Shown here: positions 33,220 through 40,089 of the stretch, piece after piece
Position numbering within the stretch: the stretch's first letter is position 1
Layout: every line of letters begins with the position of its first letter
Assembly: GCA_002497295.1 (NCBI GenBank)
Contig: DANO01000007.1
Location: 1-40,089, forward strand
Length of the DNA: 40,089 nucleotides
From: Euryarchaeota archaeon UBA171
GTDB taxonomy: Archaea; Thermoplasmatota; Poseidoniia; Poseidoniales; Thalassarchaeaceae
Reading direction: 5' to 3'
Notes under the pieces: model-generated
Told to the model about the DNA's origin: nothing
Seen by the model: the letters and a program-made list of their open reading frames with translations, nothing else
Databases searched by the model: none
Program-made: the position numbers and the translations under genes

Positions 33220-35656
33220 CAATTTCAGCTTCAAACTCGCCTTCTTCTCTACGTGTCCACAAGAATATACCAATAGCGATCGCTGAAAGAAGAATTGTAG
33301 AAAACACCATTACGAATAAGAAGGATATTCCTGACTTTGAAAGGAATGTTGTCTCTTCCTTGAAAGCCGGTATGACGCTCTCGTCGTAAACAGGACGGGT
33401 CATGATCAAGTCGAATGCTGACGATGGGTCATAGAGATCGGATGGTTGAGCAGGGTCGAGATCTGAATAGCCGTCAGTTCTGATGGGGACTTCTACGATC
33501 ACTTCAGAGCTCACATCGATAGTGAGCAGTACATCAACCGTGTAGGGGACTCTAGGTTCCAAGAATTCAGAACCGGATAATATCGAATTGAATGGTAGAG
33601 AAACAGCAGTCCCGGTGACATCAAACTCAGCCCATTTACCCCAATGTTCGGTATCGACGTCGAGTTGGATGTAGATTGTGTCTCCGACCGCTGTTCCTTG
33701 GCCCTGTGCATCGTCATTTCCATCCGATCCGAGATCTACATTAGGCCTGATCTGTGCTGCCTGAGCTGTATTGGTGTCCCAGCCCAAAGAGCTGAATGAT
33801 ATCTGCATCTCAAAGGTTCCATTTGGAACCCACACATAGTGTCGATCATCGGTGGAGAATGTACCGAATGTGCTGGTGGGGCCGTTGTTAAAGTGACTCC
33901 ACTCGCCTTTCCACGCATGCCTAAGCTGATCTGTCTTCAGAGGTATGTTTCGGATGTCCATTACACTCTCATAATGATCTAATGCATCCCACACCGTGGC
34001 ACTCGGGTGATCGATGAAGCCATCCTCATCAGGGTCTCTCATCACCTGAAGCGTCCTTGCAAGGGCAAGTGCCTTGTCCGTATCTACAAGACCGTGGCCT
34101 ACCCTCCAATCATGGCATCTTCCTGTATTCTCAGAGACATGGCAATCCTCAGGGATATTGCTGCATGCATCGTCGTCATTTCCTTCTTCACACGAGTTTC
34201 GAACTAAATCATAGTTTGATGTCAACTCGAGGATGAGTTCCACTTCGTGGACTCTCGACTCATTTCTTTCCCTCCAGTTCTCGAATTGAATACCCTTTGC
34301 TGTACCATTAAGATAGAGGCTTTCCCCCTCGTCGTGATCTTCGATCTGATAGTCAGCAGCTCCCAACGAAGGTGCTGCTGCAAGTAACAATGTGGCTATC
34401 CCTCCGATGTGGGGAGTCGCCATGCTCGTTCCTGAAATTGACATGTAGTACATGTCTCCCTGTGCGGTTGTCGAGGCATCGATAGCGGTGCCTCTAGGAG
34501 ATGTGGCCCAAATATCTCGGCCTGGGGCTCCCAAATCAGGCCATGTATGCTGCTGTGTTGACCAGCCACGACTTGAGAAGGAGGTTACTGCAGAGCCATC
34601 ATGAGTGAGGGCAGCGATTGAAATGGCACTAGGAGTATTTGCATATACGTTGGTCCTAAGGTCATCTTCCGATTCTTCACCGCTGCCGCCTGAGTTTGAA
34701 GCGGCAAATATTACTGCAACGTCATTATCGTAGGTGAGCATATCGGTGAGTAGTGTAACTGCATTGCTAGGGTTGTAGTCTCCATTGGTGCCCCATGAAT
34801 TGGACACGACGCGAATATTGTATTCATTCAATCCTGGCCTACTATGCTGGTAGGTCCATTCCAATCCCTCCACTGCTGCGAAGATGGATGCTCCATCCCC
34901 TGTACCAAGCGCGACTATCGTTGCTCCCTTGGCAGTGCCCAATCGCCTTCCTGCAGAGGCATCTCCGTTTCCTGCAATCGTTCCACCTACGTGCGTTCCG
35001 TGGCCCGACGAAGTATCGGAGTTACAATTGGGGGCATCAACCCATGCTACACCAGTCCATTTTGCCGACCAAATCAGCTTCTCTCCAGACCACGATTCGC
35101 CGCAATCAAAATCTGGATGCTCGCCATCTATTCCCGTATCCAGGTCGACTGCTGTTGCTCCTTCGCCATCATATTCAGAGAATGACAGGTCAGATTCGGT
35201 CTTTACAATTCCATCAGTACCAATGATAACCCTGTGCCAGGCAAGGCTAGCATTGACCACATTGACTGTCTCATGCATCATTGACTCTACGTTATTCTGA
35301 TCGCCGGGCAAGAAAAAGTACTCGAGGAGAAGGTTTGCCTCCATGTGTCTGACGAAGCTGAATCTGGATATTTTGGCAATGGAGTCGGGAGTTGCAGATA
35401 TCAAGCCACCATCTAGAACCTCCATTTCATGGATTAATTCTGCGCCGGTTGATTCAATGGCTCTCCATAGATCGTCTTCAGCACCCTGATCAAATTGGAT
35501 AATCGCCTCAATTCTATCTGGGTTGGAAAGCTCATGAATAAGTTCTGATGTCATTTTTGAATGGTCGGGGGACGTTGGATCGGCGGTAACTATGGAGGAA
35601 ATTGATGTCCCGAGTAATAATGCAACCAGCAGTAACGGGACCCTGCGCATGATCAT
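33191..35656 (-). CDS. Membrane-anchored subtilisin-like protease (S8)
   Basis: About 821 residues from ATG 35656 (ATG 35650 two codons later is equally possible). A signal peptide (RRVPLLLVALLLGTSISS) is followed by an I9-like propeptide (about 35-115) and the S8 domain: D173 in DLDTGIDGEHPDF, H219 in SSGHGTHVGG, oxyanion N321 in AASNSGG and S411 in SGTSMATPHIGG. A beta-rich region follows. One helix near the end (FLFVMVFSTILLSAIAIGIF) and a cytoplasmic acidic tail fix it to the membrane with the catalytic domain outside. The frame is open further upstream but runs through tRNA-Arg, so those codons are not used. A TATA-like ACTATATCGG lies about 52 bases upstream. Confidence 0.94.
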   Translation of the reverse strand: MIMRRVPLLLVALLLGTSISSIVTADPTSPDHSKMTSELIHELSNPDRIEAIIQFDQGAEDDLWRAIESTGAELIHEMEVLDGGLISATPDSIAKISRFSFVRHMEANLLLEYFFLPGDQNNVESMMHETVNVVNASLAWHRVIIGTDGIVKTESDLSFSEYDGEGATAVDLDTGIDGEHPDFDCGESWSGEKLIWSAKWTGVAWVDAPNCNSDTSSGHGTHVGGTIAGNGDASAGRRLGTAKGATIVALGTGDGASIFAAVEGLEWTYQHSRPGLNEYNIRVVSNSWGTNGDYNPSNAVTLLTDMLTYDNDVAVIFAASNSGGSGEESEDDLRTNVYANTPSAISIAALTHDGSAVTSFSSRGWSTQQHTWPDLGAPGRDIWATSPRGTAIDASTTAQGDMYYMSISGTSMATPHIGGIATLLLAAAPSLGAADYQIEDHDEGESLYLNGTAKGIQFENWRERNESRVHEVELILELTSNYDLVRNSCEEGNDDDACSNIPEDCHVSENTGRCHDWRVGHGLVDTDKALALARTLQVMRDPDEDGFIDHPSATVWDALDHYESVMDIRNIPLKTDQLRHAWKGEWSHFNNGPTSTFGTFSTDDRHYVWVPNGTFEMQISFSSLGWDTNTAQAAQIRPNVDLGSDGNDDAQGQGTAVGDTIYIQLDVDTEHWGKWAEFDVTGTAVSLPFNSILSGSEFLEPRVPYTVDVLLTIDVSSEVIVEVPIRTDGYSDLDPAQPSDLYDPSSAFDLIMTRPVYDESVIPAFKEETTFLSKSGISFLFVMVFSTILLSAIAIGIFLWTRREEGEFEAEIVNDDDSTQS

Positions 35657-35719
35657 TGGTTGAGTTCGTCTCTCTTCAAGACTCCTGAATGCCGTTCGGA
35701 TTCCGATATAGTCGGTTAA

Positions 35720-35796
35720 TGGTGGGCGATACAGGATTCGAACCCGTGTCCTAGCGTCCGAAGCGCCAGATGATATCCAGACTACACCAATCGCCC
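35720..35796 (-). tRNA. tRNA-Arg (anticodon TCG)
   Basis: On the minus strand acceptor GGGCGAT pairs with ATCGCCC, discriminator A, and an encoded CCA (35722-35720). Anticodon stem TGGCG/CGCTA (one G-U) closes the loop CTTCGGA, anticodon TCG. The T arm has the loop TTCGAAT. It lies 64 bases upstream of the protease start on the same strand. Confidence 0.93.
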
Positions 35797-35921
35797 ATCC
35801 ATTGGCGACAGTCTCCCCGTCTTCAATGCGACGGGTGGTCGGTAACGTGTAAAAGGGGCATTGAAGGCTATTCTTGAGGGTATATCGGATTATATTCAAT
35901 CTCTTTGATAGGTCCTCTTTT

Positions 35922-37040
35922 TCAGGCTCCCTGGCCCACTGCTCTAACTATTATTCTTGACAAGCTCCTGTGCACTCTAGTCATGATTGCCAATTCGATT
36001 TGCCATCCGATTTGTTCCATTTCATCTATCAAATCGCTCCATTTTCTTCCCAACACTTCTGCAGCATCAGGTATTTCGAGATCGTCAACTCGATATTCTG
36101 AAGAGGTGGGTAATATCGTGACTATGCGTCCTTCTGGATCTATCTTTGAAGCAGCATTACATGCTGATATGAATACCTCGAAGGCATCTGAAGATGTTTT
36201 GGAATTCCTGGCATAGGGAGGGTCGAAGATGAAGGCTACATTTTCTCTCAAGCCCCACAAATCACTTATTTTACTTACATCAGATTGATGAAAAGCTGAT
36301 TCAGTAGAAATCTTTCCGAATACATTCTCGAAATTTAATTTGGAGCCCCTGATCATCTCTGGATCTAAATCACTGGCTAAGACAGGTATTCCGCGATGAT
36401 GCGCCTGAATAGGAATACATCCTGTTCCGCTGAATGGGTCTATTACGATAGAAGGTGGTGCACCTTCCGAGTAAGACATGGAGATAAGGAGGCTTGCAAG
36501 ACGTGGATCAAGGGTCACGGGTTTGAAGAAGGGCATAGATGTCATTGGGCGATTCAAGAAGGGGTGATGAACTGGATTTTCAATGCCTATTACTGCGATG
36601 GATTCTGAAATCATGGGGTCTGGATGTTGGGGCTGATCTGCTGCGCCAGCAAGGATGAGGCGCACCGTAATTTCAGGATCATTGAGATTGACGAAGGCTC
36701 CTCTATCAGAGATTTCTTTGCCAATGATACTCTCAATATTCCGTCTCTTGAATCCCGGAACGCCATCACCGAGAATTGTGGTTCTAACGGCAAATGTATC
36801 ATTTATCGGATAATCAGATAGCCATTGGCGTATTGATTCCGATATCTGCTCCACCCGCATTGGAAGGATAGTGGCGTTATCGAGAGTCATGTTAGAATGA
36901 GAGCATGTGACGTCGAAGTTATTTTGTTGGTCTATGATTACGATTCTGGGATGTATAGCCTGATCAGAGTTGTGTATTCTGAGTACCTCCTCTCTGAATA
37001 GTCGTGGATGCCATCCGGACCCAACTATCATCCTGACCAT
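35922..37040 (-). CDS. trmG10: tRNA guanine-10 N2-methyltransferase (Trm-G10 type)
   Basis: 372 residues. An N-terminal THUMP-like region (FAVRTTILGDGVPGF, then INL-type NDPEITVRLILAG) binds tRNA. The Rossmann methylase domain has IDPFSGTGCIPIQAHHRG and SDLDPEMIRGSKLN for SAM, and the N-methylase motif FIFDPPYARNS. The tail RVHRSLSRIIVRA is typical of archaeal Trm-G10, which makes N2-methyl- or dimethylguanosine at position 10. ATG 37040 or 37031 is the start. It diverges from FEN-1. Confidence 0.92.
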   Translation of the reverse strand: MVRMIVGSGWHPRLFREEVLRIHNSDQAIHPRIVIIDQQNNFDVTCSHSNMTLDNATILPMRVEQISESIRQWLSDYPINDTFAVRTTILGDGVPGFKRRNIESIIGKEISDRGAFVNLNDPEITVRLILAGAADQPQHPDPMISESIAVIGIENPVHHPFLNRPMTSMPFFKPVTLDPRLASLLISMSYSEGAPPSIVIDPFSGTGCIPIQAHHRGIPVLASDLDPEMIRGSKLNFENVFGKISTESAFHQSDVSKISDLWGLRENVAFIFDPPYARNSKTSSDAFEVFISACNAASKIDPEGRIVTILPTSSEYRVDDLEIPDAAEVLGRKWSDLIDEMEQIGWQIELAIMTRVHRSLSRIIVRAVGQGA

Positions 37041-37109
37041 GGTGTGCGCTGGTGGAACAGTCCTTCAACCCTAAAGCCCTAAATCGACTCGCGAAGGATG
37101 GTCGTAACC

Positions 37110-38117
37110 ATGGGATGCAACCTCAGAGACTTGGTATCGGCGCATCCCATAGATCTCACAGAGTTGCGAGGGCAGCGAGTTGCAGTAGATGTTTTCTTGA
37201 ATGCATATCAATTCATCACTAGCCTTACTGGACCAGATGGGAGGCCTCTTTCTCACGAGGGCCGTGTGACTGCGCATCTGTATGGTTTTCTCGATCGGGC
37301 TTCATCGCTTGTAGCACATGGAATAGATCCTGTTTTTGTCTTCGATGGCAAACCACCTGATTTGAAGCGCGATACGCTTGATGAGCGTAGGATTAGGAAG
37401 CAAGAAGCTCGACGGCGGTGGGAGGCGGCAGTTGAAGCAGAGGATCTGGACTCTGCGAAGAAGTTGGGGCCTCAGATTGCAGAGTATACCCCATCCATGG
37501 TTCAAGACACGAAGCGTCTGTTTGACTTGATGGGAGTAGTATGGATTGACGCGCCCATGGAGGCTGAAGGTGCTGCAGCGATGATTTGCAAACGTGGAGG
37601 TGTTTCAGCAGTTGCGAGCCAGGATTGGGACACTCTACTCTATGGGGCTCCGATGATGATTAGAAATCTGACCGCACATGGGACAAGGAGATTTGGAAGA
37701 GTTCTGAAAGCAGAACGCATAGAACTTGAAGAGACTCTGCATAATCTTGAAATCTCAAGAGAGCAATTTGTTGATCTTGGTATAATGATTGGGACAGATT
37801 TCCATCCGGGCTTCAAGGGGGTCGGCCCGAAAACAGGCGTCAAATTAATTCGAAAATTCGGAACGTTGGAAGAAGTGGCTGGTCATCGGGGAGTGGAAAT
37901 TCCTGAAAATATCGTGGAAATTCGAAATCTTTTCCATAATCATCCAACTGTAGAGGAGGACCCTCCAGCATACACCACAGGTCACGAGGAAGGGATCATG
38001 GGGATGCTCAGGGATGAGCTCGGTTTTGGTGAAAGTCGGGTTATGAAGGCAATAGAGAGGCTCTCATCTTCGAATCGACTTCGGTCTTCTAGTAAACCTA
38101 CTCTTTTCGACTTCTGA
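37110..38117 (+). CDS. fen: Flap endonuclease FEN-1
   Basis: 335 residues from ATG 37110 (an ATG four codons upstream is less like the family, which begins MG near the active site). The nuclease core has D27 (VAVDVFLNAY), D79 (VFVFDGKPPDLKR), the AEGAAAMIC segment, ASQDWDTLLYG and a helix-hairpin-helix (FHPGFKGVGPKTGVKLIRKFG). The C terminus KPTLFDF is a PCNA-binding tail, close to the one on PolB. It removes 5' flaps in Okazaki-fragment processing and repair. A TATA-like CCTAAATC about 28 bases upstream suggests a leaderless message. Confidence 0.95.
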   Translation: MGCNLRDLVSAHPIDLTELRGQRVAVDVFLNAYQFITSLTGPDGRPLSHEGRVTAHLYGFLDRASSLVAHGIDPVFVFDGKPPDLKRDTLDERRIRKQEARRRWEAAVEAEDLDSAKKLGPQIAEYTPSMVQDTKRLFDLMGVVWIDAPMEAEGAAAMICKRGGVSAVASQDWDTLLYGAPMMIRNLTAHGTRRFGRVLKAERIELEETLHNLEISREQFVDLGIMIGTDFHPGFKGVGPKTGVKLIRKFGTLEEVAGHRGVEIPENIVEIRNLFHNHPTVEEDPPAYTTGHEEGIMGMLRDELGFGESRVMKAIERLSSSNRLRSSSKPTLFDF

Positions 38118-38126
38118 GTGTTTAAC

Positions 38127-39035
38127 ATGGTCAGAAAGGTGAGTTTAGAGGGATACGATCGTAGTTTGATATCTCGCGTACTTATCGTGTTCGTGCTCAT
38201 TTTCTCAATTTTGTTTTACATCTTAAATTATGACAAAGGTGGTCCACTAAACATAAAAAATCTGCATGGGACTGGTAGCATAGATACTTGGTTGAGAGTT
38301 TTTTTCCGTCTTTCTTGTGCATATCTAGCCATCCACACGGCCTTGTTCTGGATGGTTCTAAATCCAGTTCCGGGAATCATGGTTGTTCTCTTCAGAGAGA
38401 GCCTGGAATTCAGAGAGTATCCTTCAGAGGGTTTAGAGAGGTTAGGGACGTTTAGTTCATGGACATTGATTTTGTTTGGAGCATCTATGCTGTTGAATGG
38501 TCTGATATCCATCGGGGTTGGGGTAGGCGTTGAGATTCCATCTTGGTTGGTTATGAGCGGCGTATCGATATTCGCAACTGGATTCGGTTCTGCCGCATTG
38601 ACCGCACTTGTTGTTCGTCACGTCATAATTCCGTCCATGATTGAGAACGGAGAGGATCTGGATTATATGTTCAAACCACATGAGCATGTGATGCATAATT
38701 TTGCTCTAATACTACTTTCAATTGATCTATTATTAGGCGGTATGGTAGTTCTTTGGACATTAATGAGCCTGAGTCTCATAGTTGGAGCGTTGTACCTTAT
38801 CTTTGCCGAATTCTGGGCAATCAGAGGAGGGGGTTACTATGTCTATGGATTCATAGATTCTCGACCTAGATTTGCGCCCCTATTCTTGCTAGGCTTGATG
38901 GGGGTCTGTCTAATCTCATTCTGCATTGGCCTTGCTATATCTGAGATTAAGGAAGATTATCCCTTATTAGCTACGTTTGCAATTGTTCTTTTCCTGTCAT
39001 TCTCAGTGCGCTTTCGAGACCCGTCGACCAGATAA
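38127..39035 (+). CDS. Multi-span membrane protein of unknown function
   Basis: 302 residues from ATG 38127; a GTG directly after the FEN-1 stop (38118) would add three. At least seven hydrophobic helices are seen (for example VLIVFVLIFSILFYIL, FFRLSCAYLAIHTALFWMVL, LLLSIDLLLGGMVVLWTLM). A soluble loop holds FRESLEFREYPSEGLERLG, another MIENGEDLDYMFKPHEH with two histidines and acids that might bind metal. No transporter or enzyme family is recognised. It follows FEN-1 directly and is probably co-transcribed. Confidence 0.82.
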   Translation: MVRKVSLEGYDRSLISRVLIVFVLIFSILFYILNYDKGGPLNIKNLHGTGSIDTWLRVFFRLSCAYLAIHTALFWMVLNPVPGIMVVLFRESLEFREYPSEGLERLGTFSSWTLILFGASMLLNGLISIGVGVGVEIPSWLVMSGVSIFATGFGSAALTALVVRHVIIPSMIENGEDLDYMFKPHEHVMHNFALILLSIDLLLGGMVVLWTLMSLSLIVGALYLIFAEFWAIRGGGYYVYGFIDSRPRFAPLFLLGLMGVCLISFCIGLAISEIKEDYPLLATFAIVLFLSFSVRFRDPSTR

Positions 39036-39170
39036 GATGGGAAGTTAACAAAGGACGTTACGGAATCTTCTGGAACGCCCAAGGCTTCCTTGAGTGAATC
39101 TGTTGACGATGAAGGCTTCTTCGTGAGACTCGTAGCAAGAGCCCCACGAAGAGCGTTCAGTTGTGATTTA

Positions 39171-40089
39171 TCAAACGACGTCGGCGTCATTCTCTAACTC
39201 ATCGAGAATGCCGTCGCCGTCATCATCATCATCCAGATGGTCATCAATCCCGTCGTTGTCGTGGTCGAACTGACCGGTTAGGTCGTTCCCATCATACATC
39301 TCGAACCAGTCAGACAATCCATCGTTGTCATCGTCAGTATCGATTAAGTCGGAATATCCGTCGTTGTCGTGGTCGTATCTGTATAAGCTCCACTCACCGC
39401 CCTGCTCATCGACATCGAGTATGCCGTCGTTGTCATCGTCATCATCTAGAGCGTCGTTGATTCCATCGTTGTCGTGGTCTCTGGGCATATCGTCGGCATA
39501 ATTCACCAGACCATCGTTGTCAATGTCGATGTCAACGCAATCGTAGATACCGTCGTTATCGTGATCGTAAATGTCGGTGAATGGGTTGCCATCCTGGACC
39601 TCGATTCGATCATCGAGTCCGTCGCCGTCATCATCGTCGTCATCTGCATCAGGGATGCCGTCGTTATCGTGGTCTTGGCCATCGGTGTCTATCACGTCAG
39701 GGATACAGTCGTTATCATCGTCCGTATCCACGTCATCCGGGATGCCGTCACCATCGTTGTCATTCTCACCATTATTATCCTGGTTGTCGAGTTGCTGGTC
39801 TTGTTGCTGATCGGACTGTGTGCCTTGCTGGCCTTGCTCTGATTGTGTGCCGCCTTGCTGCTGCTGGTTTTGTCCATTCTGGTTGTTACCATTCTGGTCT
39901 TGGCTCTGTTGATCGCCCTGCTGGCCGCCCTGCTGGCCGCCATTCTGCTGCTGGCCTTGACCGTTATCCTGTTGATTGGACTGCGAACCGTCTTGGCCGT
40001 TGTTACCCTGCTGGCCGTCTTGGCCGCTCTGAGATCCTTGGCCATTCTGGCCCTGCTGGCCCTGTCCCTGTCCTTGGCCCTGTCCTTGG
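39171..40089 (-). CDS. Gln/Gly-rich protein with aspartate calcium repeats (partial, N terminus off window)
   Basis: The frame is open from the right edge to TGA 39171, 305 codons. The first 115 residues visible are almost only Q, G, N, S and D (GQGQQGQNGQGSQSGQDG style). They run into about 190 residues of TSP3-like repeats, such as DHDNDGIPDADDDDDDGDGL and YDHDNDGYSDLIDTDDDNDG, each a DxDxDG calcium loop. The composition suggests a secreted or wall-bound protein: a flexible, possibly aggregating Q/G stalk and a stiff calcium-loaded rod. It ends without a membrane helix. The start, signal peptide and any further domains are outside the window. Confidence 0.85.
   Translation of the reverse strand, partial: QGQGQGQGQGQQGQNGQGSQSGQDGQQGNNGQDGSQSNQQDNGQGQQQNGGQQGGQQGDQQSQDQNGNNQNGQNQQQQGGTQSEQGQQGTQSDQQQDQQLDNQDNNGENDNDGDGIPDDVDTDDDNDCIPDVIDTDGQDHDNDGIPDADDDDDDGDGLDDRIEVQDGNPFTDIYDHDNDGIYDCVDIDIDNDGLVNYADDMPRDHDNDGINDALDDDDDNDGILDVDEQGGEWSLYRYDHDNDGYSDLIDTDDDNDGLSDWFEMYDGNDLTGQFDHDNDGIDDHLDDDDDGDGILDELENDADVV

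Noticed and set aside
35816..35835. CCCGTC/GACGGG hairpin between tRNA-Arg and Trm-G10
   Set aside because: The stem is only 6 bases with an 8-base loop and no T tract follows, so a terminator call is not supported.
38957..39190. 77-codon minus-strand frame between the membrane protein and the calcium-repeat gene
   Set aside because: It overlaps both neighbours and has no recognisable motif or ribosome site; the gap it would fill is only about 135 bases. Kept out, though it cannot be excluded.
39474..39842. Val/Ile-rich and Ser-rich plus-strand frames at the right end
   Set aside because: Same cause: antisense readings of GAT/GAC-rich repeats of the minus-strand gene.
1..40089. CRISPR array, insertion sequences or rRNA genes
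   Set aside because: No regularly spaced short repeats, transposase motifs or rRNA-like stretches were found.

Overview
The window looks like a piece of an archaeal chromosome, most likely from the Thermoplasmatota, in the style of marine Group II/III (Poseidoniales-like) plankton. The archaeal signature genes are EF-1alpha next to ribosomal protein S10, S8e next to SRP19, a GINS-like subunit, a family B DNA polymerase, FEN-1, Sec61-beta and the Trm-G10 tRNA methylase. Large secreted proteases and calcium-binding repeat proteins, an A-type cytochrome oxidase and bacterial-looking metabolic genes point to an aerobic, protein-degrading heterotroph. The lineage assignment is inference; no rRNA gene is present. 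No phage structural genes, CRISPR array or insertion sequence was seen, and genes are tightly packed (no gap over about 250 bases). || Layout. 1-3200 (-): the 5' two thirds of a kexin-like secreted protease with a P domain and thrombospondin-type-3 calcium repeats, running off the left edge. 3333-5754: tRNA-Leu, a GINS-like replication protein and a bleomycin-hydrolase-type peptidase. 5762-11328 (-): S10, EF-1alpha, a PKD lipoprotein and DNA polymerase B. 11431-15294: a branched-chain aminotransferase, SRP19/S8e, a PUA protein, a small secreted protein and an iodotyrosine-deiodinase-like flavoprotein. || 15299-21695: an EamA transporter, an orphan ParA ATPase and a large membrane protein with a cytoplasmic SAP (DNA-binding) domain, all on the minus strand, followed by a divergent RimK-type ligase and a Xer recombinase. 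This cluster of ParA, SAP-membrane protein and Xer, with a 23-base perfect inverted repeat in the start of parA, is the best candidate for an undescribed chromosome-anchoring module. || 21684-26109: small and hypothetical genes, Sec61-beta (only 59 codons), a NOL1/NOP2/Sun m5C methylase, an Lrp regulator and a Toprim protein. 26275-30910: a cytochrome oxidase operon coxB-coxA-coxC-coxD, in which coxA carries an unusual secreted Cys-Asn-Cys-His domain fused to its N terminus. 30954-35796: tRNA-Ser, a lipid kinase, a fused RibD, a membrane-anchored subtilisin and tRNA-Arg. 35922-39035: Trm-G10, FEN-1 and a multi-span membrane protein. 39171-40089 (-): the 3' part of a Gln/Gly-rich secreted protein ending in aspartate-rich calcium repeats. 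|| Working together: PolB and FEN-1 both end in PCNA-binding tails and, with GINS, belong to the replisome. EF-1alpha, S10, S8e, SRP19, Sec61-beta and the tRNA modifiers form the translation and export core. The two subtilases, the peptidase and the Ca-repeat proteins would handle polymers outside the cell. The oxidase would support aerobic respiration.
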